A stretch of 19,748 nucleotides of DNA from Thiomicrorhabdus sp. (GCA_015488565.1 WFNQ01000016.1:1-19748); one strand, 5' to 3'. Counted from the first letter of the stretch, positions 1 through 7,599 are shown. The notes: generated by a model not told the origin, from the letters alone. Numbers and translations are program-made.

Positions 1-697
1 AAAGATTTGAATAGTTGAATTCAAGATTGCCTGCTTGCCCATATCCTAGGGTTGCTTGAAGAAAATTAATTCTGTTAATCTCATACTCCTCTTTGGATAC
101 CTGCTTGTATTTAGTGTGCCGAAGATCAAAGTTACATTTAGAGCAGTGAACGATATTTGCGGGATGGTAAAGGATTTTGTTATCAGGTTTTTTTGGTTTT
201 TTAAACCCTATTGGGTGATAACACTTAGGGCATTTATCATGGAGTTGTACGGAATGAAATAGGCAACACGTTATAAACCCTAAACGCCAATTTTTACGAA
301 AATACGGTTGGTTTCCATCCTCAATTAAACAGCAAGGACAATATTGAAGGCCGAATGATTTTTTATGAGTTCTTACCCCGAGAGGCATCACCCATTTTAC
401 CTGAGTTGTTCGGTTTGTTTGGTGATAGAAGTAGTTACAAGAGGTATAGAAGGTTAGGTTTTTAATCCTTTCTTCATCAATGCCCGTCTTTTGACTAAGG
501 ATTGTTACTCTGCTAGGGGGGAAGAACACATCAAGGTCACCCTTCCAAGCATATTGATCTTCAAAAATAAGGGTTGAAAGTTGGCTAGGCTTCATTCCAA
601 AAAATAAAGCATTTCTTACAATCCAAGAGGTTGCTAACTCATCTTTAAACGGAGGGTCAAATAGGTACCTTCTAGTACCTAACGCATCCGTTTTAAT
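1..697 (-). CDS. tniQ: TniQ/TnsD-family target-selection protein (3' end cut by window)
   Basis: This frame is open from about 733 down to base 1 and gives at least 232 codons. The N-terminal part reads RRYLFDPPFKDELATSWIVR, matching the usual TniQ start with its PDE-x-SW-like motif. Further on comes a zinc-ribbon-like region, FGLQYCPCC, then TCCLFHSVQLHDKCPKC, then HCSKC, which is the TniQ signature. TniQ proteins choose the target site and recruit TnsC and the transposase; here the likely target is comM itself. The gene lies in the -1 frame relative to tnsC and overlaps its end. I find no ATG, GTG or TTG in frame before the conserved N terminus. The start given is an ATT at 697-695 and is only a guess; a -1 frameshift from tnsC is the alternative. 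The first in-frame ATG would delete the conserved DELATSW region. Family assignment is firm, the start is not. Confidence 0.82.
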   Translation of the reverse strand, partial: MKTDALGTRRYLFDPPFKDELATSWIVRNALFFGMKPSQLSTLIFEDQYAWKGDLDVFFPPSRVTILSQKTGIDEERIKNLTFYTSCNYFYHQTNRTTQVKWVMPLGVRTHKKSFGLQYCPCCLIEDGNQPYFRKNWRLGFITCCLFHSVQLHDKCPKCYHPIGFKKPKKPDNKILYHPANIVHCSKCNFDLRHTKYKQVSKEEYEINRINFLQATLGYGQAGNLEFNYSNL

Positions 698-1590
698 AAC
701 TCTTTTCTTTTTGACGGAGGCAATATGTTGAGTTCACCAAACACTGAATCATCGATACAGGGTAAGTCATTTTTTATGGCATAGACGGCAAGTTGTTTTA
801 TGATGAGTACAACTTCACCAATTAATCCCTCGCTGAGGTAGTGTAGTTGCCCTATGAACGGTTGTTTATATAAAAATGAAGGCTCAGGTAGGGGCAACCT
901 TTTTTCAATGGATAGAAGAAGCTTTGAGAAAGCTAAGCGACTCTCTTTGGAATCAAATTTCCACCGCTCTAATACCTCAACTTGAAAGCGATTAGCAAGT
1001 TGTGAGTCAACTTGAATAGCATGAAAGGCATCTTCAATGCCGGCACCAACAATTGGGATTTTTAGCGTGTTGCTTAAATCTTTAATACTATTTAAGAAGC
1101 CTTTCTGTGAAAGGTAAGACCCTGCAATGATGTGCTGTATCTCATCTATTAAAATCATTCGAGTTTTTCGTGCTTTCATTACTCTAATCACTCGTTCTCG
1201 TTTAATAGCGGTACTGTCATTTTTGGCATAAGGAACGATCATATCTTCTAGCAACCGAATGAAAAAGGCATTTTCATCAGGTCTTGAGGGTGCTGATATA
1301 AAAACAACTGGCTGGGTGTTTGTATAAGTGTCCTCATCAACTTTAACAGGATAACGCTCTAAGAATCGGTTGAGTATTTTGGTTTTACCATTGTTACTGT
1401 CACCAACAATTAATAAGTTTGGCATACGGTCAATTTGAGGGTAAGTGATGAAGTCCTCTAAACGATCAAGAATAGATTGAGCACGAGGATACCCTACCCA
1501 TTTATCTTGATTGACATAGTGAATGCGCTCGTTCTTTGTGGCATCCAAGAGTTCAGCGGCTTTATCAAATAAATGCGAGTATGGATTCAT
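679..1590 (-). CDS. tniB: TnsC/TniB-type AAA+ transposition regulator
   Basis: The protein has 303 residues and is an AAA+ ATPase. Walker A is GDSNNGKT (residues 63-70), Walker B is MILIDEIQH (145-153), and a likely arginine finger sits in NRFQVEVLERW near residue 201. The length fits compact TniB proteins rather than the roughly 555-residue TnsC of classical Tn7. By family knowledge it forms ATP-dependent oligomers on DNA and links the target selector (TniQ) to the transposase. Its ATG overlaps the tnsB stop in an ATGA arrangement, suggesting coupled translation. Its last 19 or more bases overlap the tniQ frame. The tail is basic (SKRKELLKRMR). Confidence 0.93.
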   Translation of the reverse strand: MNPYSHLFDKAAELLDATKNERIHYVNQDKWVGYPRAQSILDRLEDFITYPQIDRMPNLLIVGDSNNGKTKILNRFLERYPVKVDEDTYTNTQPVVFISAPSRPDENAFFIRLLEDMIVPYAKNDSTAIKRERVIRVMKARKTRMILIDEIQHIIAGSYLSQKGFLNSIKDLSNTLKIPIVGAGIEDAFHAIQVDSQLANRFQVEVLERWKFDSKESRLAFSKLLLSIEKRLPLPEPSFLYKQPFIGQLHYLSEGLIGEVVLIIKQLAVYAIKNDLPCIDDSVFGELNILPPSKRKELLKRMR

Positions 1591-3503
1591 TGTTCAATAT
1601 CCTCAAAAGGGCTAATATCATCAAATTCATCATCATTGAATTCTTCAAAAGAGGGGTTCAGGACATGGGTAGACTGCTGTTTTTTTGCGATGGAAGGAAT
1701 GGATTCTTTTTGACGAATAGACTCTTTTTGCTTCATCCGTCGAACATGCTTCGTTTCCTTTTTTGCTTGCTCCGTAATTTGTTTCATTCGGGTACGAGCC
1801 TCAAACACGGCATCTTCATCAACAGGTTTTGTTGGATTTAACTCCTTGGCTTTACGTTTGAGTTCTTTTAGCTCCCATAAAGAAATCGCAGGATGGCTTG
1901 TGTCTTTGTACGGGATTATTTGATAAGCTTCCATATCTGGATCATAAAAGAAAATGGTGCTTATGTCCCTAGGGTCGTAACGTACAATAAATTTTTGAAC
2001 ACTTTTTCGGGCTTTATCAGGCTGTTTAATCCATTTACGAAGTACATCATGGTAATAGTCGATACCAAAGAGTTGAATACCATACTTTTGAACACTTCTT
2101 TCCTCATAAGGGAGGAAATCAATTTTTAATTTAATCGGGTCTTCAATTCTTGGCGGTAACCCCCGTCCAAGGTTGTTGCCATCTCCTAAGATGCCCTGAG
2201 TGTATTTTTCTAGAGGTGTCATTCCAATTTCAGAGTGAACCTGACGATGGTAAACATTCACAATAAATTCAGTAAACCATGTCTCAAATTCAAACAAAGT
2301 GAAAGCAGCGTTTTTTTCAGATTGATATTCCCCACGTCCTTGAACATTCGACTTTGTTGTTCCTGGCAAGGTATGAATTCCAGCATCATTAAAGGTCTTA
2401 AATAAGCGTTCAATATGCCCACCATATCGAGGCGTTCCAGAAGGGCGCTTTACCATGTTTATTTTATAAAGATCGCAAGCTCTTTTTAATGAGTTTGAAT
2501 GGAACTCTTTCCCGTTGTCGGTATGAATAATATCCATTACGCCATAAACAGGCCACTCACCCTTAACACCATGGTCTAAAAGCCATCGCTTCTTATCTAA
2601 AATAGAATGTGTAAGGCATGCGCCTGTTAAGAGCATATTGGGCTTTTCAAGGGAAATATAAAATCCAGTGACCACGCGACTATAAACATCAATCGCTAGC
2701 GTAATAGTTGGCCTTCCTATATCCATTCGGTTCTCATCATCGACAATAATTAGATCAAGTGGCGTATGATCCATTTGAACAACTTCAAGGGGTTTTGTGG
2801 GAGCTGGGAATTTACTAATAATTGGGCGATAGGTTTCTTTCCCTTTTTTCCCTTCTCGCTGTCCCGCGATTTCAGAAGCACTAAGGCGGGAAATCCTATG
2901 GCGTATCGTGTTGATGTGTGGCGTGGGAAGAGGGCTGCTGTTATTGGCCAGACGTTCTTTATTGAGAGCTTTAATCTTGTCCTTTAAGTCTGTATAGACT
3001 TGTGTTATTTTTGGTCTGATACCACTCAAATAATAACTGATGGCCTCTTGTATAACGGACTCAACCTCATCATCAAATCGCCCTTTTTCATCTCGTGGTT
3101 TTCTAAGCAGTACCAAAGGGTTGCCGTTAGAGTTTTTATATTTTTGCAGTTGACGGTATGCTGTGGGTTCAGATATACCCAGTTCTTTCGCAACCTCTCT
3201 TAATCGAGGACGCCGATCCATTTCATCATCAAGCTGTAGTATTTGACTGAATAAAAGTGCTTTATTGTGTACTTTAGTCCAATCTTCATCTGGTACCGTC
3301 GTTAAGTCTTTTGCAGGAATAATGTCGATTGGCTTATCAGGATTGTTCGGGGATTGTGACAGCTCAGAAATATGAAACTTTCGCACGGCACCACTTCCTA
3401 AGCTTCTTGCGTTGATGTGCGTTAAATCAAGGATGCTAATAATTCTGTAACTGGAGTTACCATGAAACACTTCAGCGCCTACTTCTAATTTAACTTCAGA
3501 CAT
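1587..3503 (-). CDS. tniA: TnsB/TniA-type DDE transposase
   Basis: The 638-residue protein carries a retroviral-integrase-like core with the catalytic triad D245 (MDHTPLD), D329 (IIHTDNGKEFH) and E365 (GGHIERLF), spaced DD(35)E. Residues about 95-125 form a helix-turn-helix (LREVAKELGISEPTAYRQLQ) that fits end-binding. A Mu-type C-terminal beta-barrel region follows at about 445-535, then a charged, lysine-rich tail ending in an acidic stretch (FNDDEFDDISPFEDIEQ). TnsB cleaves the 3' ends of the element and joins them to target DNA; the C-terminal tail in this family contacts TnsC. The ATG overlaps the end of tnsA by 8 bp. No frameshift or broken catalytic residue is seen, so the gene looks functional. 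Confidence 0.95.
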   Translation of the reverse strand: MSEVKLEVGAEVFHGNSSYRIISILDLTHINARSLGSGAVRKFHISELSQSPNNPDKPIDIIPAKDLTTVPDEDWTKVHNKALLFSQILQLDDEMDRRPRLREVAKELGISEPTAYRQLQKYKNSNGNPLVLLRKPRDEKGRFDDEVESVIQEAISYYLSGIRPKITQVYTDLKDKIKALNKERLANNSSPLPTPHINTIRHRISRLSASEIAGQREGKKGKETYRPIISKFPAPTKPLEVVQMDHTPLDLIIVDDENRMDIGRPTITLAIDVYSRVVTGFYISLEKPNMLLTGACLTHSILDKKRWLLDHGVKGEWPVYGVMDIIHTDNGKEFHSNSLKRACDLYKINMVKRPSGTPRYGGHIERLFKTFNDAGIHTLPGTTKSNVQGRGEYQSEKNAAFTLFEFETWFTEFIVNVYHRQVHSEIGMTPLEKYTQGILGDGNNLGRGLPPRIEDPIKLKIDFLPYEERSVQKYGIQLFGIDYYHDVLRKWIKQPDKARKSVQKFIVRYDPRDISTIFFYDPDMEAYQIIPYKDTSHPAISLWELKELKRKAKELNPTKPVDEDAVFEARTRMKQITEQAKKETKHVRRMKQKESIRQKESIPSIAKKQQSTHVLNPSFEEFNDDEFDDISPFEDIEQ

Positions 3504-4185
3504 TTTTGGCTACCTTTTCATGCTCAATGGATGTTGAAGATGGATGCATCCAAATTTCACTGTCCATTTTTAAAGGGAAGTTGAGATCAACGCTAATTAT
3601 TCCACTTGCTATGGCATACCAAAGGGTATTCAAAAAGCCTGCCTGCTCTATCGGACACGTTGAGCAAAGCTCAATTAGTTCCCTAGGAGTACTTGCATAG
3701 ACTCGTGGCAGTATTTTTTTAATGGTCGCTAACTGGTAGTCCTCAAATGGACGTTTTCGATAAGGAAGCAGGAAGGTAATGTTTTTTAAATAACTTCCAT
3801 TATTTCGTCTAATTTCTGTTTCAGTCCAGATTTTAAAGCGAGTATTTTGTTCTGATTTTAATTCATGAATGGCCGCTTTAAACTTTGGTTTTAGTTCCGT
3901 CCATTTTTTTCTTAGATCATCACGGTACTTAACTTCAACAAGCAAAACAGACCCATTTTTGTACTTAACCATAATATCGGGCGTATAATAACGTGGCTTG
4001 TCATTAAGCACATAATTAAACCGCCTTGGTTGTGTTTTAAAAAACTCAACATTAGGGTCAAATTCGCACAGTATTAAAGCATCTCTTTCAAGGCTGGCTT
4101 CAAAGTAGGTGTACTCACTACTTTTATCGCTTTGGACGTAGCCGGTAATATTTCGATAATTTAAGGGGATTTTTCGTGCTGGCAT
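3496..4185 (-). CDS. tnsA: TnsA-type transposon endonuclease
   Basis: The product is 229 residues from the ATG at 4185. I prefer this start because AAAGG lies 5 bases upstream and MPARKIPLNYRNITG is a typical TnsA N terminus. An upstream ATG at 4200 adds five residues but has no ribosome binding site and falls inside a terminal repeat. The nuclease core shows E33 (SLERD), D70 (YYTPDIMV) and E84-x-K86 (LVEVKYR), matching the restriction-endonuclease-like triad of TnsA. The C-terminal half, with a run of hydrophobic residues near 180-205 (LWYAIASGIISVDL), corresponds to the TnsA C-terminal domain that contacts TnsC. TnsA cuts the 5' ends so the element moves by cut-and-paste. It is the first gene of the transposition operon. 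Confidence 0.92.
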   Translation of the reverse strand: MPARKIPLNYRNITGYVQSDKSSEYTYFEASLERDALILCEFDPNVEFFKTQPRRFNYVLNDKPRYYTPDIMVKYKNGSVLLVEVKYRDDLRKKWTELKPKFKAAIHELKSEQNTRFKIWTETEIRRNNGSYLKNITFLLPYRKRPFEDYQLATIKKILPRVYASTPRELIELCSTCPIEQAGFLNTLWYAIASGIISVDLNFPLKMDSEIWMHPSSTSIEHEKVAKNV

Positions 4186-4194
4186 GGCAACCTT

Positions 4195-4213
4195 TATCAT
4201 TTAATTTTGTAGA
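4195..4213. repeat. Putative TnsB binding site 3 (internal)
   Basis: TTATCATTTAATTTTGTAG is identical over 19 bases to the outermost copy. It spans the ATG at 4200 and lies just upstream of the preferred tnsA start at 4185, so transposase bound here could affect expression. Confidence 0.7.
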
Positions 4214-4224
4214 AAACTCCGAAA

Positions 4225-4253
4225 TAATCACTTTTATTCTGACTGATTATCAA
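4225..4253 (-). promoter_or_regulatory. Possible promoter for the tnsABC-tniQ operon
   Basis: On the minus strand TTGATA (4253-4248) is followed after 17 bases by TGATTA (4230-4225). The -10 match is weak. The -35 overlaps the middle 19-bp repeat, which would allow TnsB to repress its own operon. Inference only. Confidence 0.3.
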
Positions 4254-4266
4254 TTAACTTTGTAGA
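4248..4266. repeat. Putative TnsB binding site 2 (middle)
   Basis: TTATCAATTAACTTTGTAG differs from the two other copies at two positions and has the same orientation. Start-to-start distances are 53 bp to the inner copy and 41 bp to the outer copy. Confidence 0.7.
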
Positions 4267-4288
4267 AAGTGCTATAAACATGCCCATA

Positions 4289-4313
4289 TTATCATTTAAT
4301 TTTGTAGTTGACA
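4289..4313. repeat. Terminal repeat / transposon end with outermost TnsB site
   Basis: TTATCATTTAATTTTGTAG (4289-4307) followed by TTGACA (4308-4313) forms the outer end; on the minus strand it begins TGTCAACTACAAAAT. Beyond 4313 the reading frame is ComM. The exact last base cannot be fixed without the other end. Confidence 0.72.
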
Positions 4314-4756
4314 GATGCACGGATACACCAGATCAGATTTATCGTTATCAGAAAAAAATATCAGGCCCTCTGCTTGACCGTATTGATCTCCATTTGGAAA
4401 TTCCACCAGTGGATGTTTCAGAATTACAAGGAAAAGGTGATAGGGGGGAGAAAAGTGTCGACATTCGTCAGCGAGTGGTGATGGCACGAAAGATTCAGAT
4501 AGCACGTCAGGGTTGTTTGAATTCAGCCTTGTCCGTTCCTGATCTTGAGCGCTATATCATATTAGATGAGTTGAGTAAGGCTCTTTTAGAGCGAGCGGTG
4601 AATCAATTGGGTCTTTCAGCACGCGGGTACCATCGTGTATTGCGCATTGCACGAACGCTCGCTGATATGTCCAGTTCAAGCTCGGTAAGCAGTCAGCATA
4701 TTGCAGAAGCATTAAGTTATCGTACCTCAGCTTCTTTGAGCGCACGGAGAGTGTAA
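4314..4756 (+). pseudogene. comM: comM C-terminal fragment, interrupted by the transposon
   Basis: The frame from the junction reads RCTDTPDQIYRY, then ISGPLLDRIDLHLEIP, QRVVMARKIQ, LGLSARGYHRVLRIARTLAD and QHIAEALSYR. This is the C-terminal part of ComM/YifB (magnesium-chelatase-like AAA+ protein), about 147 residues of a roughly 500-residue protein. ComM is a hexameric helicase that extends branch migration during natural transformation. The fragment lacks the Lon-like N-terminal domain and the Walker motifs, so it should be inactive. An ATG at 4280, inside the transposon end, opens the same frame (MPILSFNFVVD before the ComM part), so a 158-residue product could be made. The break is just upstream of the conserved RCT, where ComM proteins usually have NRC. 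Confidence 0.92.
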
Positions 4757-5442
4757 TGGACCCTATTTTAATCACGGCTGTGATGGTTGGCTTTTTGGGT
4801 GGCGTTCACTGTTTGGGTATGTGTGGCGGCGTGGTTGGAGCTTTAACATTTAGTCTAGATCCTAAGGTACAAGCAAGTTGGTGGAGAATGTTACCCTATC
4901 AAATGGCCTATAATGTAGGACGAATTTCAAGCTATATTTTGATTGGTGGCTTATTTGGCTTTATGGGGGCTTCCATTGGCTCAATCGTCACCTTTTTACC
5001 GGTTCAGCAGTTTCTTCAGGTGATTGCAGGCCTATTTATGATCGCCTTGGGCTTATATCTAGGCGGTTGGTGGTTTGGCGTAGTTGTCATTGAAAGATTG
5101 GGACAAGCGATTTGGCAGAAATTAAGCCCTTATACGAAACGATTAGGCGCGGTTAAAACGATTCCTCAAGCTTGGTTGTATGGTCTTATTTGGGGCTGGT
5201 TACCGTGTGGGCTGGTTTATAGTATGCTTATTATGGCAATGAGTTCGGGGGGGGCAACAGACGGGGCATTGATTATGCTTGCATTTGGTTTAGGCACGCT
5301 ACCTAATTTATTGTTGATGGGGGTGTTTGCGTTTTATTTTACTAAGCTCGCTCGTAACTTATGGGTAAGGCGGTTTGCAGGATTAAGTGTTATTTTAATG
5401 GGGGGCTGGCAGCTTTATTTGGCTCTAACAACAACGGTTTAA
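4756..5442 (+). CDS. TauE/SafE-family (COG2836) membrane protein
   Basis: The 228-residue protein has about six hydrophobic segments. Conserved marks are GGVHCLGMCGG (residues 15-25) near the N terminus and WLPCGLVYSM (148-157) in the middle, with two CG-containing helices as in the DsbD-like TauE/SafE subgroup. Members of this group often lie near cytochrome cbb3 oxidase genes and may take part in metal handling; the annotation as sulfite exporter is by homology only and the substrate cannot be told here. The ATG overlaps the comM stop (TAATG), with GGAGA five bases upstream of the start. If its promoter was the comM promoter, the transposon has separated it from that. A run of eight G at 5247-5254 lies in the coding region. 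Confidence 0.82.
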   Translation: MDPILITAVMVGFLGGVHCLGMCGGVVGALTFSLDPKVQASWWRMLPYQMAYNVGRISSYILIGGLFGFMGASIGSIVTFLPVQQFLQVIAGLFMIALGLYLGGWWFGVVVIERLGQAIWQKLSPYTKRLGAVKTIPQAWLYGLIWGWLPCGLVYSMLIMAMSSGGATDGALIMLAFGLGTLPNLLLMGVFAFYFTKLARNLWVRRFAGLSVILMGGWQLYLALTTTV

Positions 5443-5506
5443 ATGCTTATTCACTTACATGACGCAAAATAATAAAGACAGAATAGCTATTTATTTATAG
5501 TACACA

Positions 5507-5521
5507 ACACCACCTTGGTGT
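5507..5521. terminator. Small hairpin between convergent genes
   Basis: ACACCA-CCT-TGGTGT forms a 6-bp stem with a 3-base loop in the gap between the convergent TauE/SafE and tolC-like genes. There is no T run on either side, so it is at best a weak bidirectional terminator. Confidence 0.25.
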
Positions 5522-5553
5522 GAATGAGTAAAGCTAGAGGTTATTCCGCTCCA

Positions 5554-6888
5554 TCATTCTTGAGAGTAATCTTTCTTTACAACGGCATAATTTATATTGA
5601 TATTGAGGGCAGGAATAAGTACGCCCATTGCATTTAGTGCACGATATTGAGCTGTATTTAACTCAGCTTCGGTTTCAATTTTAGTTAATTGCGCACTGAT
5701 GTACTCATTTTCGGTGTTGAGTAAATCTAAGAGCGAACGGCGCCCTAAATTAAATTGTTTGCGGTACCCTTGTAGAGTGTCGTAGGTAAGTTGAATGTGT
5801 TGATCAATATAGATCATTTGTTCTTCTAAGTACTCATTCGCGGCCCAAGCATAGCTTAGGTTTTCAATGGTCTGTCTGCGAGAGTTATTACGAATTTCAG
5901 TCGCTTGCTGTATTTCACTGGCCGTTGAATCTCTTTGCGCAACGTCTTTTCCACCGTTATATAAGTTATAACGGAGTCGTAGCATCGCCTGTAAGTTATT
6001 GTTTTTGCCTTTAAGGCCATTAATATTATTATCCAGTGTCTTTTGAAGCTCTAAATCAATTCTAGGGTAATACGCTTGAGCCGCCGTGGCATGTTGTGCT
6101 CGTGCTTCAGCAATGTCAGCATTTGCAGAGCGCAATGTTGGATGCTCTGTTAAAGCAATATTAATGGCTTCTTCCAAAGACTCTGGAAAGTAAAATTGCA
6201 TGGTTGGTTTGATTAACTGTGTTTCAGGCATACGTCCTAATACGCGTTGAAATCGAGACCGAGCATCAATGTAGTTGTTGCGCGTTGAGATTAAGTTTGA
6301 ATTTGCTAGAGCCAGCCGTGCCTTTGCTTGGTCTACTTCAACTTGGTTTCCAATACCCGCTTCAGTACGTTGTTGAATCTGATCCAAAATACGTTCATGA
6401 GTGGCCTTACTTTCGCGAGCGAGTCTCATTGAATCTTGTTGTTTTACGAGTTCAATGTAAGCAGAAACCATGTCGATAGCAATTTTATTCGCCGTGGCTT
6501 GAGCATTGTAACCCGCCGCATCTAAACGAGCGGATTGACGAGAAATTTCATTAACGGTGGCATAGCCTTCAAAAATGTTTTCAGTTAAACGTAAGCTTGC
6601 TTCTGTTCTGGTTAAACTGGTTTTTGGGGTGCCTTCACGGTCAATTTCTTCTAAACCAATTCCTGCATTTAAGTCAATTTTAGGATACCAGCTACCTTCA
6701 GCCCCTTTTAAGTCTGCTTGTACCGCTTGGTGTATTTTAAGTTGTTCACGAAATTCGGGGTTGTGTAGAATGGCGTCTTCTACCGTTGTTGAGAGATCCA
6801 TGGCATAGACTGTATTTGACATATTGAATAAAGCAACAATGCCACTGAATGTTACTAAAAACTTAGGGTATAAAAATCGTCTATTCAT
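5554..6888 (-). CDS. lapE: TolC-family outer membrane channel of the Lap type I secretion system
   Basis: This 444-residue protein starts with a signal peptide (MNRRFLYPKFLVTFSGIVAL, cleavage likely after NTVYA). Two similar halves follow, each with long helical stretches and amphipathic strands, as in TolC-type outer membrane efflux proteins. Recognisable segments are EDAILHNPEFREQLKIHQAV near residues 37-56, RTEAGIGNQVEVDQAKARLA near 174-193, and QFNLGRRSLLDLLNTENEY in the second half. It would form a trimeric channel through the outer membrane and periplasm and take the substrate from the LapB-LapC inner membrane complex. It is the last gene of the cluster, 45 bp after the LuxR-type gene. 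Length and layout match LapE/AggA proteins. Confidence 0.88.
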   Translation of the reverse strand: MNRRFLYPKFLVTFSGIVALFNMSNTVYAMDLSTTVEDAILHNPEFREQLKIHQAVQADLKGAEGSWYPKIDLNAGIGLEEIDREGTPKTSLTRTEASLRLTENIFEGYATVNEISRQSARLDAAGYNAQATANKIAIDMVSAYIELVKQQDSMRLARESKATHERILDQIQQRTEAGIGNQVEVDQAKARLALANSNLISTRNNYIDARSRFQRVLGRMPETQLIKPTMQFYFPESLEEAINIALTEHPTLRSANADIAEARAQHATAAQAYYPRIDLELQKTLDNNINGLKGKNNNLQAMLRLRYNLYNGGKDVAQRDSTASEIQQATEIRNNSRRQTIENLSYAWAANEYLEEQMIYIDQHIQLTYDTLQGYRKQFNLGRRSLLDLLNTENEYISAQLTKIETEAELNTAQYRALNAMGVLIPALNININYAVVKKDYSQE

Positions 6889-6891
6889 ATG

Positions 6892-6906
6892 AGAAAGCTT
6901 CTTTCT
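6892..6906. promoter_or_regulatory. Hairpin just upstream of the lapE start
   Basis: AGAAAG-CTT-CTTTCT is a perfect 6-bp inverted repeat ending four bases upstream of the lapE ATG. In the mRNA it would include the purine-rich stretch most likely to bind ribosomes. A translational role is inferred only. Confidence 0.3.
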
Positions 6907-6933
6907 TTTGTGTAGTAGGTAATTATCGGTATT

Positions 6934-7536
6934 CTACCAGTTATGTACCTTTAAAGCCAAGGCTAATCGGTCAGAGACTTGAAGTTTTTCAAAAACATTA
7001 TGTAAATGAGATTTTACGGTACGTTCGGTAATTCCCAGTATATTCGCAATTTCTTGGTTACTCTTTTTATTGAGAACCTGCTCTGTAACTTGGCTTTCAC
7101 GATGGGTTAGCAATTTTTTCCACTCATTATTTTTAATAGGAGCCATTCCTACTTGCCCGATCATTGCCTGCATAATGGCTGGCCCTAGCCAGATACTGCC
7201 TGAACTAATTGTAGCGAGGGCTTGTTGAATTCGGCTCGCGGTAGCATGCGTATTCAGATAGCCTTTAATTCCCTTTTTAAAGAGTTGCATCCCTTCTGTC
7301 GTAGAAGGTTTATCACTAAAAATTAATACATCAAAGTGTTGTTGGCAAAGTTGTGAAATACCTATTTGTGTTACTTTGTCGGATAGTTGAATAAGCAAAA
7401 TAACTTTAGAAGGAGAGTATTTTTGATCTAATGTTTCTAGATCATATAGGATTTTTGCATCCGATCCACTAGCCGTGAGCCAGTTTTTTAGGGCATTTGG
7501 ATTTTGCATAAAAATTAAAGGGCGTTTTATTTGCAT
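6934..7536 (-). CDS. LuxR-type transcription regulator with degenerate receiver domain
   Basis: The C-terminal part (about 140-198) is a LuxR/FixJ helix-turn-helix: LTHRESQVTEQVL, then SNQEIANILGITERTVKSHL. The N-terminal part (about 1-125) has the length and pattern of a receiver domain, but where the phosphorylated aspartate is expected after the third strand the sequence reads VILLIQLSD and no acidic pocket is evident. It therefore probably works without phosphorylation. It lies between lapC and lapE in the same direction, 130 bp after lapC and 45 bp before lapE, so it most likely controls the Lap cluster or the adhesin gene. The ATG at 7536 has an AGG 7 bases upstream. The ligand or signal, if any, is unknown. 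Confidence 0.82.
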   Translation of the reverse strand: MQIKRPLIFMQNPNALKNWLTASGSDAKILYDLETLDQKYSPSKVILLIQLSDKVTQIGISQLCQQHFDVLIFSDKPSTTEGMQLFKKGIKGYLNTHATASRIQQALATISSGSIWLGPAIMQAMIGQVGMAPIKNNEWKKLLTHRESQVTEQVLNKKSNQEIANILGITERTVKSHLHNVFEKLQVSDRLALALKVHNW

Positions 7537-7599
7537 CTTTAGCCTTGCTTTGCGATTGATTAATTTGTCTATTCTATACGGTCATCTGTTTTAAAGTAG

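Larger units (their letters stand above)
1..4313 (-). mobile_element. Tn7-like transposon, TnsA-side end, inserted in comM (partial)
   Basis: Four minus-strand genes in the order tnsA, tnsB, tnsC, tniQ start at the right boundary and run left, the usual order of a Tn7-like core at its right end. The outermost bases on the minus strand read TGTCAACTACAAAATTAAAT. This begins with the TGT of Tn7/Tn402-family ends and has ACAAAAT at the same offset as I remember for Tn7. Immediately outside lies the C-terminal part of a ComM protein, so the element split comM. A target duplication would probably be GATGC (4314-4318) if the end is at 4313; a shift of a few bases is possible because the other end is off the window. 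Cargo genes are not visible. Confidence 0.88.

Noticed and set aside
56..262. A small plus-strand frame of 68 codons at the left edge.
   Set aside because: It is antisense to the clear TniQ zinc-motif reading frame and has no recognisable features of its own.
1..4313. CRISPR array or Cas genes linked to the TniQ (a CRISPR-associated transposon).
   Set aside because: No repeat-spacer array or cas gene is in the visible part. The element sits at a known type of fixed site, so protein-directed targeting is likelier; the region left of base 1 is unseen.
4200..4320. Terminal sequences read as a phage attachment site.
   Set aside because: No integrase or tRNA is nearby, and the end structure and genes are those of a Tn7-like transposon.
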